Positions 55,262 to 63,877 of a DNA stretch of 64,000 nucleotides are shown one piece after another. Position numbers and translations under genes: made by a program. The notes under the pieces were generated by a model. It did no database searches and was not told the origin of the DNA. It saw only the letters and a program-made list of their open reading frames with translations. How positions within the stretch are numbered: position 1 is the stretch's first letter; each line of letters opens with the position of its first letter. This stretch comes from Bog-473 sp035534235 (lineage in GTDB: Bacteria; Actinomycetota; Acidimicrobiia; Acidimicrobiales; RAAP-2): NCBI GenBank assembly GCA_035534235.1, contig DATLSH010000033.1, positions 1 to 64,000 of the forward strand, read 5' to 3'.

Positions 55262-56065
55262 GTGCGCCGGGCCCGACCCACCAACCGATACGAATTGCTG
55301 ACTTGTGCCTGGAAGGGCCACGTCCTGGTGGGGACCGACGTCGCCTTGGTGACCGCCGACGACGCGCTGGTGGTCCGCCAGTACGAGGGGGTGCGCTGGC
55401 ACCGGTGCCTGCGCTGCGATGACTGGGTGATGCGCCAGATCCCCGCGCACCCCACCCGCCAGAGGACTGAGAGCAGCGAGGAGATTGAGATACCGATCCG
55501 CGGTCCGTTGCTGCGCGATCGCTACGTGCTGCGCCTGATCGCCTTCGACCGGGCCATCCATGTGTTCGTGTTGACCCTTCTCGCCCTGGTCCTCTTCGCC
55601 TTCGCCCGGGACAACCATTCGTTGCACCGCGACTACGTCAACATCATGAACGACCTGTCGGGAGGGGACCCCGGTTCGTCCCAGGCGCGTGGGATCCTCG
55701 GCTACCTCGGCCGGGCGTTCAAGTACTCCCCCGCCCATCTGATCAATCTGGCCCTGGTCGTGACGGCCTACGCCGCGCTGGAGGCCACTGAGATGGTTGG
55801 CCTGTGGTTCGCCAAGCGGTGGGCCGAGTACCTCACCTTCATCGCCACCACCGCGCTGGTGCCCTTTGAGGTCTACGAGCTCACGCTCAAGGTGAGTGTG
55901 TTCAAGACGGCCACCCTGGTCATCAACCTGGCGGTCGTCATCTACCTCCTGCTCGCCAAGCGGCTCTTCGGCCTGCGCGGTGGCCACCAGGCCGAGCACG
56001 AGCGCCGGCACGCGCTGTCCGGCTGGGGGGCCATTGAGAAGGCGACGGTGCGCCCCCCGGTCTGA
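55262..56065 (+). CDS. DUF2127-like integral membrane protein
   Basis: 267 residues from GTG 55262. A soluble N-terminal part has the pair CLRCDDWV (possible metal-binding cysteines; about 49-56). Four membrane helices follow at about 100-118, 158-175, 185-206 and 212-236, and the arrangement LVVTAYAALEATEMVGLWFAKRWAEYLTF is typical of DUF2127. Function unknown. It is separated from the glycosyltransferase by 55 bases and may share its transcript. Confidence 0.7.
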   Translation: MRRARPTNRYELLTCAWKGHVLVGTDVALVTADDALVVRQYEGVRWHRCLRCDDWVMRQIPAHPTRQRTESSEEIEIPIRGPLLRDRYVLRLIAFDRAIHVFVLTLLALVLFAFARDNHSLHRDYVNIMNDLSGGDPGSSQARGILGYLGRAFKYSPAHLINLALVVTAYAALEATEMVGLWFAKRWAEYLTFIATTALVPFEVYELTLKVSVFKTATLVINLAVVIYLLLAKRLFGLRGGHQAEHERRHALSGWGAIEKATVRPPV

Positions 56066-56309
56066 AGGGTGAGGGATCACCGACAAGGGGAAAACGAAAC
56101 TACGGGCTCAACGCGTCGAAGTGGGGATATTCGGTTCTGATTTTTGGCAGCACTCCGGAACTCATCGCTTCGGATCGCTCACGAACGCAAGCGCTCACTC
56201 CGTAATGTGCCGGCAAGTGCCCCACCGACCCGGCGATCGGAGGCACCCCGAGGGTGTCGGGGTTCATGAATTTATGGGGGCAGTCCTCCCAGGTGGGCAT
56301 ACTGAATGC

Positions 56310-56969
56310 ATGTCAATCCCTCCCTCACCCGAGAGTAGGGATTCAACCCAGTGGCTGGACCTAACGGAGAATCGCCCTGGGCAGGCGGCTCGTCAGAAAT
56401 CCAAAGAGCTGAGAGGCGCCGCACCTTTCAGATCCGCTCTTGCCCGAGTAATGGGTGTTCGCCTCGAGGAGCGGGATTGGCGTGTTGGTGCAGAGGGTGA
56501 AGTTGAAGTGGCGCGACGACTTCGCAAGCTCAAAGAAGGTTGGCATGTCATCCACGCAGTCCCCGTGGGAGACCTGGGCACCGACATCGACCACGTTGTG
56601 ATTGGCCCGCCCGGCGTGTTTTCGCTCAACACGAAGAACCACACTGGGAACAGGGTGGCGGTGACTGTCAATGGCGTATATGTGAATCGACAGAAGACTC
56701 TGTACTTAGAGAAGTCCCGGTTCGAAGGGATGCGTGCGTCCGATCTTCTGTCGAACGCCTGTGGCCGGACAGTCGACGTACAACCGCTGATTGTCGTCTT
56801 GGCGGATCACTTGACCATCACGGTACAGCCACCTGGTGTCTATGTTGTTGGTCGCAAATTCATCGCCAAGTGGCTCTCAAAGCGTCCGGCCAGGCTTACA
56901 TCGCAAGAAGTAGAAGAGATCTTTGCGGTTGCTCGACGCTCCTCCGTCTGGCGTCCAGGAGCTGCATGA
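56310..56969 (+). CDS. NERD (nuclease-related) domain protein
   Basis: 219 residues from ATG 56310. The NERD core is visible as GAEGEVEVARRLRKL, then GDLGTDIDHVVIGPPGVFSLNTKNHTG (acidic and lysine residues of the restriction-endonuclease-like fold) and VQPLIVVLAD. NERD proteins are predicted nucleases, sometimes linked to phage defence or plasmids. Its DNA is clearly less GC-rich than the flanks and CATACT ends 6 bases before the ATG, hinting at a leaderless transcript. The 244 bases upstream hold no gene I can recognise. Probably acquired. Confidence 0.76.
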   Translation: MSIPPSPESRDSTQWLDLTENRPGQAARQKSKELRGAAPFRSALARVMGVRLEERDWRVGAEGEVEVARRLRKLKEGWHVIHAVPVGDLGTDIDHVVIGPPGVFSLNTKNHTGNRVAVTVNGVYVNRQKTLYLEKSRFEGMRASDLLSNACGRTVDVQPLIVVLADHLTITVQPPGVYVVGRKFIAKWLSKRPARLTSQEVEEIFAVARRSSVWRPGAA

Positions 56970-57018
56970 ACCAAGGGGTCGGCTTCCCAATGCTCCTATG
57001 TGGCACGCTCTCAAGATG

Positions 57019-57080
57019 TGCCGCCTGGCAACAGGTCAACGTGAGCAAGCATCGGCGGCCTCCTGGGGCGCTCCGGACCG
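57019..57080. repeat. Dispersed repeat, copy C, downstream of the cyclase gene
   Basis: Fifty of 62 positions match the core of copy B (58556-58617) without gaps, in the same orientation. Both copies also have TCCTATGTGG upstream (56995-57004 and 58504-58513). Together they flank the cyclase gene as direct repeats about 1.54 kb apart. Confidence 0.7.
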
Positions 57081-57135
57081 GCGGTCGGGGATGCCCAGCA
57101 CCAGCCTGGTATCGGCGCACTTATCGTGCGGGCGC

Positions 57136-58464
57136 TCACTTCTGAACTGTGAACAGCTTCCAGGACCCCGGCACGCCTTTGAGTTGGTGCTCGCCGCGAT
57201 CACTAAATTCGATTGCTGATCCCGCCACCAGGTCCTTGACCATGCTCGAAACCAGGATTTCGCCGGGGGCAGCCAGCGCTCCCACCCGAGCAGCGATGTG
57301 AACCGCGAGTCCGCCGAGGTCAGCGCCCCGAACCTCGCACTCGCCTGTGTGCAAACCGATGTGCAGATCGATCCCAAACATCTTGGTGGCCTCGACGATT
57401 GCCTGCGCGCAACGAATCGCCCGAGCCGGACCGTCGAAGGAGGCCACAAAACCGTCCCCGGTGGTGTTGATCTCTCTCCCCCGAAACCGCCGAAGCTGCT
57501 CTCGCACGACTCGATCGTGGCTGTCAAGGAGCGCCCGCCAGCGCTGATCACCCAACGAGGCGGCCCGTGCGGTAGAACCGACGATGTCGGTGAAGAGGAC
57601 CGTGGTGAGGATGCGATCGACTTCGACCGCGGGCCGTTCGCCGGTGAGGAACTCGGCAACTTCGTCCGACACGTACTCGTTGGCCAATCCGGAGTCGCCG
57701 CCCGGAAGCTGGACAAATCTGGCTCCGTCGATGTGCTCGGCCAGGTAACGCCCGTGTGCGATGGGAAGGAATGGGGATTCACTGACATGGAGCACCAGGG
57801 TCGGGGCCTGGATCAACTGCAGTCCGTGGCGTACATCGAGGTTTCGCAGCATGTAGTTCCACTGGGCCGCCGCGCTGCGAGGTGTAGCCGACGATCGATT
57901 CACCTTCGAGAGGAGTCGGATGAGCTCTGCATCGTCTGCGTTGCTCGGGTTGGTCAGCCGGGCAAAGTCAGGAGTGCCCCAACCCGTGGCCTCCAACGCG
58001 ACAAAGGCATCGACGGCGTCGGGCGACGCTCCGATCGGGTAGTCATCTGCTTCGAGGTATCGAGCAGACGTGTTGTGGAGTATCAGTGCGCTCACCCGTT
58101 CTGGGTGCATCGCTGCATAGAGGATGGCGATCGGCCCGGCGTCGGCAGAGGCCAGAATGGCCGTCCGCTTCGATCCGGCAGCACCGAGCACCGCAACGAT
58201 GTCCTCGGTCCACTCCTCCCAACTCGGGATTGAAATGAGCGAGACGCCGTCCGACGCCCCCGTGCCGCGGCGATCGAAGAAGATCAGACGGCTGAAGGCC
58301 GCCAGATCGATGAGAAACTTGGCGAACACAGGTATGTCCCAGAGGACTTCGATGTGACTTCCGAGGCCATAGCAATAGAGAAGATCTAGCGGTCCCTCGC
58401 CGACGACCTGGTAGGCGACATCGGCGTCGCCTACGGCGACATATCGGGTCTCGGGAACCTCCAT
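57136..58464 (-). CDS. Alpha/beta-hydrolase-fold adenylate/guanylate cyclase (class III)
   Basis: 442 residues from ATG 58464. The N-terminal alpha/beta-hydrolase-like domain (about 1-265) has DRRGTGASD as in true hydrolases, but at the nucleophile elbow the sequence is ASADAGP (105-111), with alanine where the catalytic serine would be. The C-terminal class III cyclase domain (about 275-442) has TTVLFTDIVGST and TTGDGFVASFDGP with both metal-binding aspartates, and GLAVHIAARVG with histidine in place of the usual asparagine. Similar two-domain cyclases exist in mycobacteria. I infer a ligand-sensing, non-hydrolytic domain controlling cyclic-nucleotide synthesis. The gene is less GC-rich than the core genome and flanked by direct repeats. 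Confidence 0.84.
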   Translation of the reverse strand: MEVPETRYVAVGDADVAYQVVGEGPLDLLYCYGLGSHIEVLWDIPVFAKFLIDLAAFSRLIFFDRRGTGASDGVSLISIPSWEEWTEDIVAVLGAAGSKRTAILASADAGPIAILYAAMHPERVSALILHNTSARYLEADDYPIGASPDAVDAFVALEATGWGTPDFARLTNPSNADDAELIRLLSKVNRSSATPRSAAAQWNYMLRNLDVRHGLQLIQAPTLVLHVSESPFLPIAHGRYLAEHIDGARFVQLPGGDSGLANEYVSDEVAEFLTGERPAVEVDRILTTVLFTDIVGSTARAASLGDQRWRALLDSHDRVVREQLRRFRGREINTTGDGFVASFDGPARAIRCAQAIVEATKMFGIDLHIGLHTGECEVRGADLGGLAVHIAARVGALAAPGEILVSSMVKDLVAGSAIEFSDRGEHQLKGVPGSWKLFTVQK

Positions 58465-58878
58465 AGCTGGGAACAGTCTGGCGCAGCCGGGCAGCCAGCC
58501 CGATCCTATGTGGTTAGTGAGCGGTACTTCCTTGGCTTTCTGGCCTAGCCCATAAGTGCCGACTGGCCACAGGCGAACAAGAGCAAGCACCGGCGCCTTC
58601 AGGGGGCGCTCCGGGCCGATGGCGTTCGGGGCGACCCTGGGGGCCCCATGGCGCCAGCTTGTGGCGCAGCAACTAACCCGACCGAGGGCGGGCGCCGGAT
58701 CCCGCTGAGGTTCGGGTAGCCAGATACTCACTGCCTGACACTCCCCTGTTCACCACGAAGCCGAATTGTGCCCAGCGTGCCTGGGAGTCGGACTTGCGTA
58801 TGCACAGCCGCTGGTGGTGCATCCAAGGCCACAACGGGCTCGGGAAGTGGAATGGCGCCCGGCCAGATTCAAGTGGAA
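58465..58878. other. Gene-free 414-base stretch between the cyclase and rimI
   Basis: It contains copy B of the dispersed repeat (58513-58618). The remainder (58619-58878) shows no ORF with family-like sequence, no tRNA and no strong hairpin. It is the longest gap in the window and must hold the cyclase promoter, for which I see no convincing boxes. Confidence 0.6.
58513..58618. repeat. Dispersed repeat, copy B, upstream of the cyclase gene
   Basis: Matches copy A (27886-27991) at about three quarters of positions over its full 106 bases and copy C at 50 of 62 over its right half. The right half contains a GGCGCC/GGGGCGC self-complementary segment. Confidence 0.7.
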
Positions 58879-59400
58879 TCAATGGTGCAAGGTGCCGTCG
58901 TCGGAGTGGCGCTCCTGGGCAATATCCTCCAACCGGCGCTGGTACTCCGGTGAGTCGATGTCGTAGGCCCACATGACCAGGGCGTCCTCACCGGTGACCG
59001 TGTAGTAGTTCTTGCGCACGCTGACCGGGGCGAACCCGAAGCGGCGGTAGAGCGCCTGAGCCGGTTCGTTGTGTGCCGCCACTTCCAGAGACAGGTGCCT
59101 GACCCCGGAGAGGATGAGGGTGCCGACGCAGTCAAGGATGAGCGTGCTGGCCACCCCGGCCCGCTTGTAATCGGGCGCGGTGGCGATCGTCGTCATGTGC
59201 GCCTCGTCGTCGACCAGGAGGAAGCCGATGTACCCGGCCATGCGGTCCCCGTCCCACGCCGCCCGGTAGAGGCGACCATGGCGGAGGGCCAGCTCGGAGT
59301 TGAAGACGCCCACGCTCCACGGCTCGGGAAAGGCACCACTCTCAATGGGGAGCACATGGCGCAGGTCCCGCCGCCTGAGCGTGTCAATGCGCAGGTTCAT
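58879..59400 (-). CDS. rimI: Ribosomal protein S18 alanine N-acetyltransferase family protein
   Basis: 173 residues from ATG 59400, which overlaps the tsaB stop as ATGA. GNAT motifs: EPWSVGVFNSEL, TIATAPDYKRAGVASTLI (acetyl-CoA pyrophosphate loop, glycine-alanine variant), LEVAAHNEPAQALYRRFGF and VRKNYYTVTGEDALVM, which is the RimI ending. The location directly after tsaB is the standard place for rimI. The C-terminus is about 15 residues longer than E. coli RimI. Confidence 0.88.
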   Translation of the reverse strand: MNLRIDTLRRRDLRHVLPIESGAFPEPWSVGVFNSELALRHGRLYRAAWDGDRMAGYIGFLLVDDEAHMTTIATAPDYKRAGVASTLILDCVGTLILSGVRHLSLEVAAHNEPAQALYRRFGFAPVSVRKNYYTVTGEDALVMWAYDIDSPEYQRRLEDIAQERHSDDGTLHH

Positions 59401-60131
59401 GGGCGCGCCGGCGTGGCGACTGCATCAATGCGCGCATAGTTGCTCCTCGCGTCCGCCTCACGCATGTAGACGGGAACGAGCAAGCGGGCGTCAACCGGCG
59501 TAATTCCCTCAAGAAGCTGCTTGAGGGCCAGATTGAGCAGGGTGGCGACCGGGGGGGAGGACAGCGCGTCCATCACCGGCGACACCCCGGGCACCGCGCC
59601 GAGGACCTTGTCGTAGCGTTGCGCCCCGTCGCCGATGGCCAGTACCGGCACCCCGGACAGCGCGCGCAGGGCCGCTACCAGCTCGTCGGGCGCAAAGAGC
59701 CCGGGCGCCATGACATCGGGCGCTTCACGCCCTTCGTCATCGATGTGGCGCACGACAGCGAACACCTCACCCCGCCGGGCATCGACCGCGGCGAGGATAG
59801 CGCCCCGGTGCCCCAGGTCGACGCCGGCGCGGATGAGGACATCGAGACTGGACAATCCGACAACCCCGAGACCGAGCGCCTGGGCCAAGCCTTTGGCGGC
59901 CGAGACGCCGACCCGCAGCCCGGTGAAGAGCCCCGGGCCCACGTCGACCGCCACGGCGTGCAGATCGTCGGGCTGCAGCCCGACCTGATGCAGGAGGTGC
60001 TCCATGGCCGGGGCCAACGACTCGACGTGGCGCCGGCGTCCCGTCAAGCTCAGCTCGGCCTGCACGCCCCCTGCGGTGCGCACCGCCACCCCGACGGTCT
60101 CGGTGGCGGTCTCTATGGCGACGATGTTCAC
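59397..60131 (-). CDS. tsaB: tRNA threonylcarbamoyladenosine biosynthesis protein TsaB
   Basis: 244 residues from GTG 60131 (GTGA overlap with tsaE). IVAIETATETVGVAV opens the ASKHA fold; VAVDVGPGLFTGLRVGVSAAKGLA is diagnostic for TsaB. It is the inactive TsaD-like partner that binds TsaD and TsaE to make t6A37 in tRNAs reading ANN codons. tsaD, which often follows rimI in actinobacteria, is not present in this window. Confidence 0.93.
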   Translation of the reverse strand: MNIVAIETATETVGVAVRTAGGVQAELSLTGRRRHVESLAPAMEHLLHQVGLQPDDLHAVAVDVGPGLFTGLRVGVSAAKGLAQALGLGVVGLSSLDVLIRAGVDLGHRGAILAAVDARRGEVFAVVRHIDDEGREAPDVMAPGLFAPDELVAALRALSGVPVLAIGDGAQRYDKVLGAVPGVSPVMDALSSPPVATLLNLALKQLLEGITPVDARLLVPVYMREADARSNYARIDAVATPARP

Positions 60132-60649
60132 GAGGACATCGTCCGGCTTGCGAGGCCCAGGGCACGCGCCACGTCGCCGGCCCGGACCGCCCAGGTCCCC
60201 CGGCCCGAGAGGGTGATGGTGCGCTCGTCGATCGAGCCCGGTGTCGGGTGGACGGTGAGGGTGACCTCCAGTGCACTGTCGCCCAGGGCCGGCGCGGCGC
60301 GGTCGCCCCATTCGACGAGAGCGATCGCCCCGTCCTCCACCATTTCGGCCAGCGCCAGTTCGACCACCTCGCCCACGGATCCGGTGCGGTAGACGTCGGC
60401 GTGGATCAGGGTGGCCACCGGCCTGCCGGTTCCGCACGCGTAGTGGCGAACCAGGGCGAACGTGGGACTGGTGACGGGTCCCTCGACGCCGAGGGCGGCC
60501 GCGAAGCCCTGAGCGAAGACGGTCTTGCCGGCACCGAGGTCACCGATGAGGAGCACGATGTCCCCTGACGCGCAGAGGGAGGCCAGGCGCGCCGCCGCGT
60601 CCCTGGTCGCACCGGGCGAATGCGAGGTGAGCCGGAGCGGCCACCTCAC
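60128..60649 (-). CDS. tsaE: tRNA threonylcarbamoyladenosine biosynthesis ATPase TsaE
   Basis: 173 residues from GTG 60649, which forms a GTGA overlap with the upstream uracil-DNA glycosylase. Walker A is GDLGAGKTVFAQG, then SPTFALVRHY and LIHADVYR, and VEWGDR, the pattern of TsaE. It hydrolyses ATP to recycle the TsaB-TsaD complex. The order tsaE-tsaB-rimI is conserved. Confidence 0.92.
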   Translation of the reverse strand: MRWPLRLTSHSPGATRDAAARLASLCASGDIVLLIGDLGAGKTVFAQGFAAALGVEGPVTSPTFALVRHYACGTGRPVATLIHADVYRTGSVGEVVELALAEMVEDGAIALVEWGDRAAPALGDSALEVTLTVHPTPGSIDERTITLSGRGTWAVRAGDVARALGLASRTMSS

Positions 60650-61227
60650 CCCGGGCCCCCGGAGATGAGGCGCTTGGCCCGCACCAGGTCGGCCCGCATT
60701 TCGGCCATGGCCTCCCCGCCGGCCCGCAGCACGTAAGCCGGGTGGTAGGTGGGGACCAGGTGGCCACGTCCGTAGGGGAAGCACGAGCCCCGCAGTTGGC
60801 GGATCCCCTCCGTGCGGCCGAGGAGCAGCCGGGTGGCGAAGTTGCCGAGCGTGACGATCACGGCCGGGTCGATGAGGGCGACCTGCTCCTCCAAGTAGGG
60901 CCGGCAGGCCTCAATCTCCTCGGGGGCCGGGTCGCGGTTGCGGGGCGGGCGGCACTTCACGACGTTGGCGATGTAGCAGCTCTGGCGGGTCAGCCCGATC
61001 TCCTCCCACAGCAGGCGATCGAGGAGTTTGCCCGAACGGCCGACGAACGGCTCACCGGCCAGGTCCTCCTCATGGCCCGGTCCCTCGCCCACGAAGAGGA
61101 GATCGGCATCGGGGTCTCCCACCCCGAACACCACCTGGGTCCTGCCTGCGGCCAACGGGCACTTGGTGCAGGCGCAGGCCTGGACCCGCAGCTGGTCGAG
61201 GGCCGAACCGGCGCGCTCCGCCGCCAT
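60646..61227 (-). CDS. Uracil-DNA glycosylase, family 4 (iron-sulfur)
   Basis: 193 residues from ATG 61227, which follows the alr stop with no gap. Motif A is GEGPGHEED, motif B HPAYVLR, and the cysteines CTKC, NVVKCRPP and EACRPYL give the four ligands for a [4Fe-4S] cluster typical of family 4 (UDGa). It removes uracil from DNA in base-excision repair. Insertion of a repair gene between alr and tsaE is not the commonest order but the overlaps show a single operon. Confidence 0.9.
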   Translation of the reverse strand: MAAERAGSALDQLRVQACACTKCPLAAGRTQVVFGVGDPDADLLFVGEGPGHEEDLAGEPFVGRSGKLLDRLLWEEIGLTRQSCYIANVVKCRPPRNRDPAPEEIEACRPYLEEQVALIDPAVIVTLGNFATRLLLGRTEGIRQLRGSCFPYGRGHLVPTYHPAYVLRAGGEAMAEMRADLVRAKRLISGGPG

Positions 61228-62502
61228 TCACCCGGGCCGGGACAGGGCGGTAGCCGATGGGGCGTCGGTGCCTTCCGGTGTGGGTTCCGGTCCGTTGACC
61301 AGAATGCGGGGCATCCGCGGCCCGACACCGCACAGCACCTCGTAACTGATCGTCCCCAGCAGGGCGGCCCAGTCGTCGGCGGTGATCTCCTCGGCGCCCT
61401 GTCGACCCAGCAGCACCACCTCGTCGCCCGGCTGCACTGACGTGTCCTCTCCACAGTCGACCACAATCTGGTCCATGGTGACCATACCGGCCAGCGGGTG
61501 GCGCACACCGCCGATGAGGACGGCGTAGCCCGGCGCGAACAGGGCGCGGGGCACGCCATCGGCGTAACCGATGGGCACGGTCGCCACCTGGGAACGCTTC
61601 GGCAGGGGCCGGAGGCGCCCGTAGGAGGGGCGCTCGCCGGCCTCCAGTGTGCGCACGGAGACCACCCGGGCCTTGAGCGACATGGCTGGCCGGAGGGTCG
61701 CCCCGCCGCACGCATCGTCGAAGGCGGCGCTGACGGCGGCCCCGGGCAGATGACCGTACAGGCCGATCCCGCAGCGCACCATGTCGTAGCGCGCCGCCGG
61801 GAAGGCGACGGAGCCGGCGGTGTTGGCCGCGTGGAGCACTTCCGCGGCCACGTCCCGGTCGGCCAGCCCGGCCACCAGGCGGTCGAACAGGTCCAACTGG
61901 CCCTGAGTGAAGGCACGGTCGTCCGCATCCGCACCGTCGGCCACCGGCAGATGCGTCCACAGCCCCTCGAAGTGCAGGAACGGCTCGTCCAGCACGGCCT
62001 GCACCAGCGCCGGGATCTCCGAGGGCGGGGCACCCACCCGGTGCATCCCCGTGTCCACCTTCACATGGACCGCGGTGCGCTGCCGAAGCTTCCGGGCGGC
62101 GCGGGCGAACGCCGCGATTCCCTGGTGCGAGTAAAGCGTGGGCGTGAGGCCGCAGGCCATGGCCGTGTCCACCGCTTCGACCCCGCACTCGCTCAACAAC
62201 AAGATGGGCCCGGGCACGTCATGCTGGCGGAGCTCGGCGCCTTCGTCCACCAGGGCCACCGCCAGGCCGCGCGCACCACCTGCCAGGGCGGCCTTGGCCA
62301 CCGCCGGGGCGCCGTGCCCGTAGCCGTGGGCCTTGACCACTGCGCACAGCTGAGCCGGCCGCACCAGCTCGACCAGCACGGACGCGTTATGCGCGATGGC
62401 AGCCAGGTCGATCTCCGCCCAGGCCGGCCGGGAACGCCCCTGGGCCATGGCTGCCTCGATGTCGGGCGCCGCCCGGTTGGGAGGCGCGGCACCGTCAGCC
62501 AT
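61228..62502 (-). CDS. alr: Alanine racemase
   Basis: 424 residues from ATG 62502, overlapping the stop of nnr by 8 bases. AWAEIDLAAIAHN is the usual opening, AVVKAHGYGHGA carries the PLP lysine, HVKVDTGMHRVG and RCGIGLYG line the pocket, and GYADGVPR, TMDQIVVD and CGVGPRMPR complete the C-terminal domain with the second-base tyrosine region. It makes D-alanine for peptidoglycan. An internal ATG at about 62451 would remove a variable leader; both starts are possible. Confidence 0.93.
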   Translation of the reverse strand: MADGAAPPNRAAPDIEAAMAQGRSRPAWAEIDLAAIAHNASVLVELVRPAQLCAVVKAHGYGHGAPAVAKAALAGGARGLAVALVDEGAELRQHDVPGPILLLSECGVEAVDTAMACGLTPTLYSHQGIAAFARAARKLRQRTAVHVKVDTGMHRVGAPPSEIPALVQAVLDEPFLHFEGLWTHLPVADGADADDRAFTQGQLDLFDRLVAGLADRDVAAEVLHAANTAGSVAFPAARYDMVRCGIGLYGHLPGAAVSAAFDDACGGATLRPAMSLKARVVSVRTLEAGERPSYGRLRPLPKRSQVATVPIGYADGVPRALFAPGYAVLIGGVRHPLAGMVTMDQIVVDCGEDTSVQPGDEVVLLGRQGAEEITADDWAALLGTISYEVLCGVGPRMPRILVNGPEPTPEGTDAPSATALSRPG

Positions 62503-63877
62503 GGTGCGCCATGGTGCCGAGAACCCCGGCCACCAGACCGGGCAGATCCCCGGCCACCAGACCGGCGGGAGGACCCGCCGCGGCAGCCCGTCCGTGCACG
62601 TGCGCGGCCAGGGCGGCCGCCACTGCGGCCTGGACTCCCCGGGCCAGAAAGGCGGCGATGACCCCGCACAGCACGTCACCGCTGCCGGCGGTGGCCAGCG
62701 CGGGCACCCCGGAGGCCACGAGGAGTACGTCGGGTGCGGCGGCACCGGGGGCGGCCACGGCGGTCAGCGGACCCTTGAGCAGGACCACGGCGCCGGTGGC
62801 CGCGGCCAGGCTCCGGGCCGCGGCAAGTCGGTCCTCCCCGGGGGGCGACCCGGTGAGGCGCGCGTACTCGCCGTCGTGCGGGGTGAGGATGCTCGGTGCG
62901 CTGCGGTTGGCCAGCAGGGCCCGGGCGCTCTCGACATCACCGAGGGCGGTCAGGGCGTCGGCGTCGATCACCACCGGGACCGGGGCTCCGGCGACGACGG
63001 CATGGATCTCCTCTGCGGTGGCGGGGCCGGTGCCCAGGCCGGGACCGACGACCAGGGCGCGGCACTTGGCCACCTGGGCCAGGAAAGGAGCGGCCCAGCC
63101 CGCTGCGGGCAGGCTCATGCGCACGGCTTCCGCCGGCCAGGGGGCGGAGGGATCGCCGGGAGAACCCAGGCGGACCATGCCCGAGCCGGCGGCCAGCGCA
63201 CCGCGTGCGCACAGGATGGCCGCGCCCTCCATGCCGGCCGAACCGGCGGCGACGCCGACTGCACTCGCCCACTTGTTCGACTGGCGGGGCCGGGGCGGCA
63301 ACAGGTCACTGACGTCGGCGTCCTCGACCAGTGCGGCCTGTGCGATGGGAAAGGAGACCCCGATGTCCACCACCTGGACCTCCCCGCAATGACCTGGTCC
63401 CTCACCTTGGAGCAGGCCGGGCTTGAGCGCGGCGAACGTCACCGTGTGGGTGGCCCGGGTGGCCGCTCCGGGCGCGGCCCCCGAGTCGGCGTCGACACCC
63501 GAGGCGATGTCGATGGCCAGGATCGGTGTGCCGGAGGCGACCAGGGGGGCGTCATAGGCCCCGTGGAAGCCGGTCCCGTACGCACCGTCGATGACCAGAT
63601 CGCACGGGGCCAGGGCCGGCGGGGCGTCACCCGCACCGACCACGGTGACCCGGGCACCCCGGCGGCTCAGGTAGGCGGCGGCCACGCGCCCGTCCGCACC
63701 GTTGCTGCCCTTGCCCACCACCACCGTCACGTTCTTGCCGTAGGCACCGCCCAGTATCCGCAGCGCGGCATGCGCCACTGCGGTGCCGGCCCGGGCCACC
63801 AGGGTCCCGTGCGTGACTTCGGCCAGCGCCGCCGCGTCGGCGGCGCGCATTTCGTCCCGGGTCAGGACGGCGCGCAC
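62495..63877 (-). CDS. nnrD: Bifunctional NAD(P)H-hydrate epimerase / ADP-dependent dehydratase
   Basis: 460 residues from GTG 63877. The N-terminal YjeF domain (about 1-200) shows VVGKGSNGADGRVAA and IDIASGVDADSG; the C-terminal kinase-like domain (about 210-460) shows GPGLGTGPATAEE, ILTPHDGEYARL and TAGSGDVLCG with the catalytic aspartate. Together they repair hydrated NAD(P)H. The protein is a natural fusion of NnrE and NnrD. It starts inside the end of acpS and overlaps alr, within the wall/t6A operon. Confidence 0.92.
   Translation of the reverse strand: MRAVLTRDEMRAADAAALAEVTHGTLVARAGTAVAHAALRILGGAYGKNVTVVVGKGSNGADGRVAAAYLSRRGARVTVVGAGDAPPALAPCDLVIDGAYGTGFHGAYDAPLVASGTPILAIDIASGVDADSGAAPGAATRATHTVTFAALKPGLLQGEGPGHCGEVQVVDIGVSFPIAQAALVEDADVSDLLPPRPRQSNKWASAVGVAAGSAGMEGAAILCARGALAAGSGMVRLGSPGDPSAPWPAEAVRMSLPAAGWAAPFLAQVAKCRALVVGPGLGTGPATAEEIHAVVAGAPVPVVIDADALTALGDVESARALLANRSAPSILTPHDGEYARLTGSPPGEDRLAAARSLAAATGAVVLLKGPLTAVAAPGAAAPDVLLVASGVPALATAGSGDVLCGVIAAFLARGVQAAVAAALAAHVHGRAAAAGPPAGLVAGDLPGLVAGVLGTMAHHG

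Noticed and set aside
56066..56309. A possible small gene in the gap before the NERD gene
   Set aside because: The in-frame extension of NERD upstream of 56310 reads as non-conserved, mixed sequence with no start signal.
57019..58618. The repeats flanking the cyclase as integron attC sites
   Set aside because: The core sites RYYYAAC and GTTRRRY are not present in the right order, and no integrase gene is in the window.
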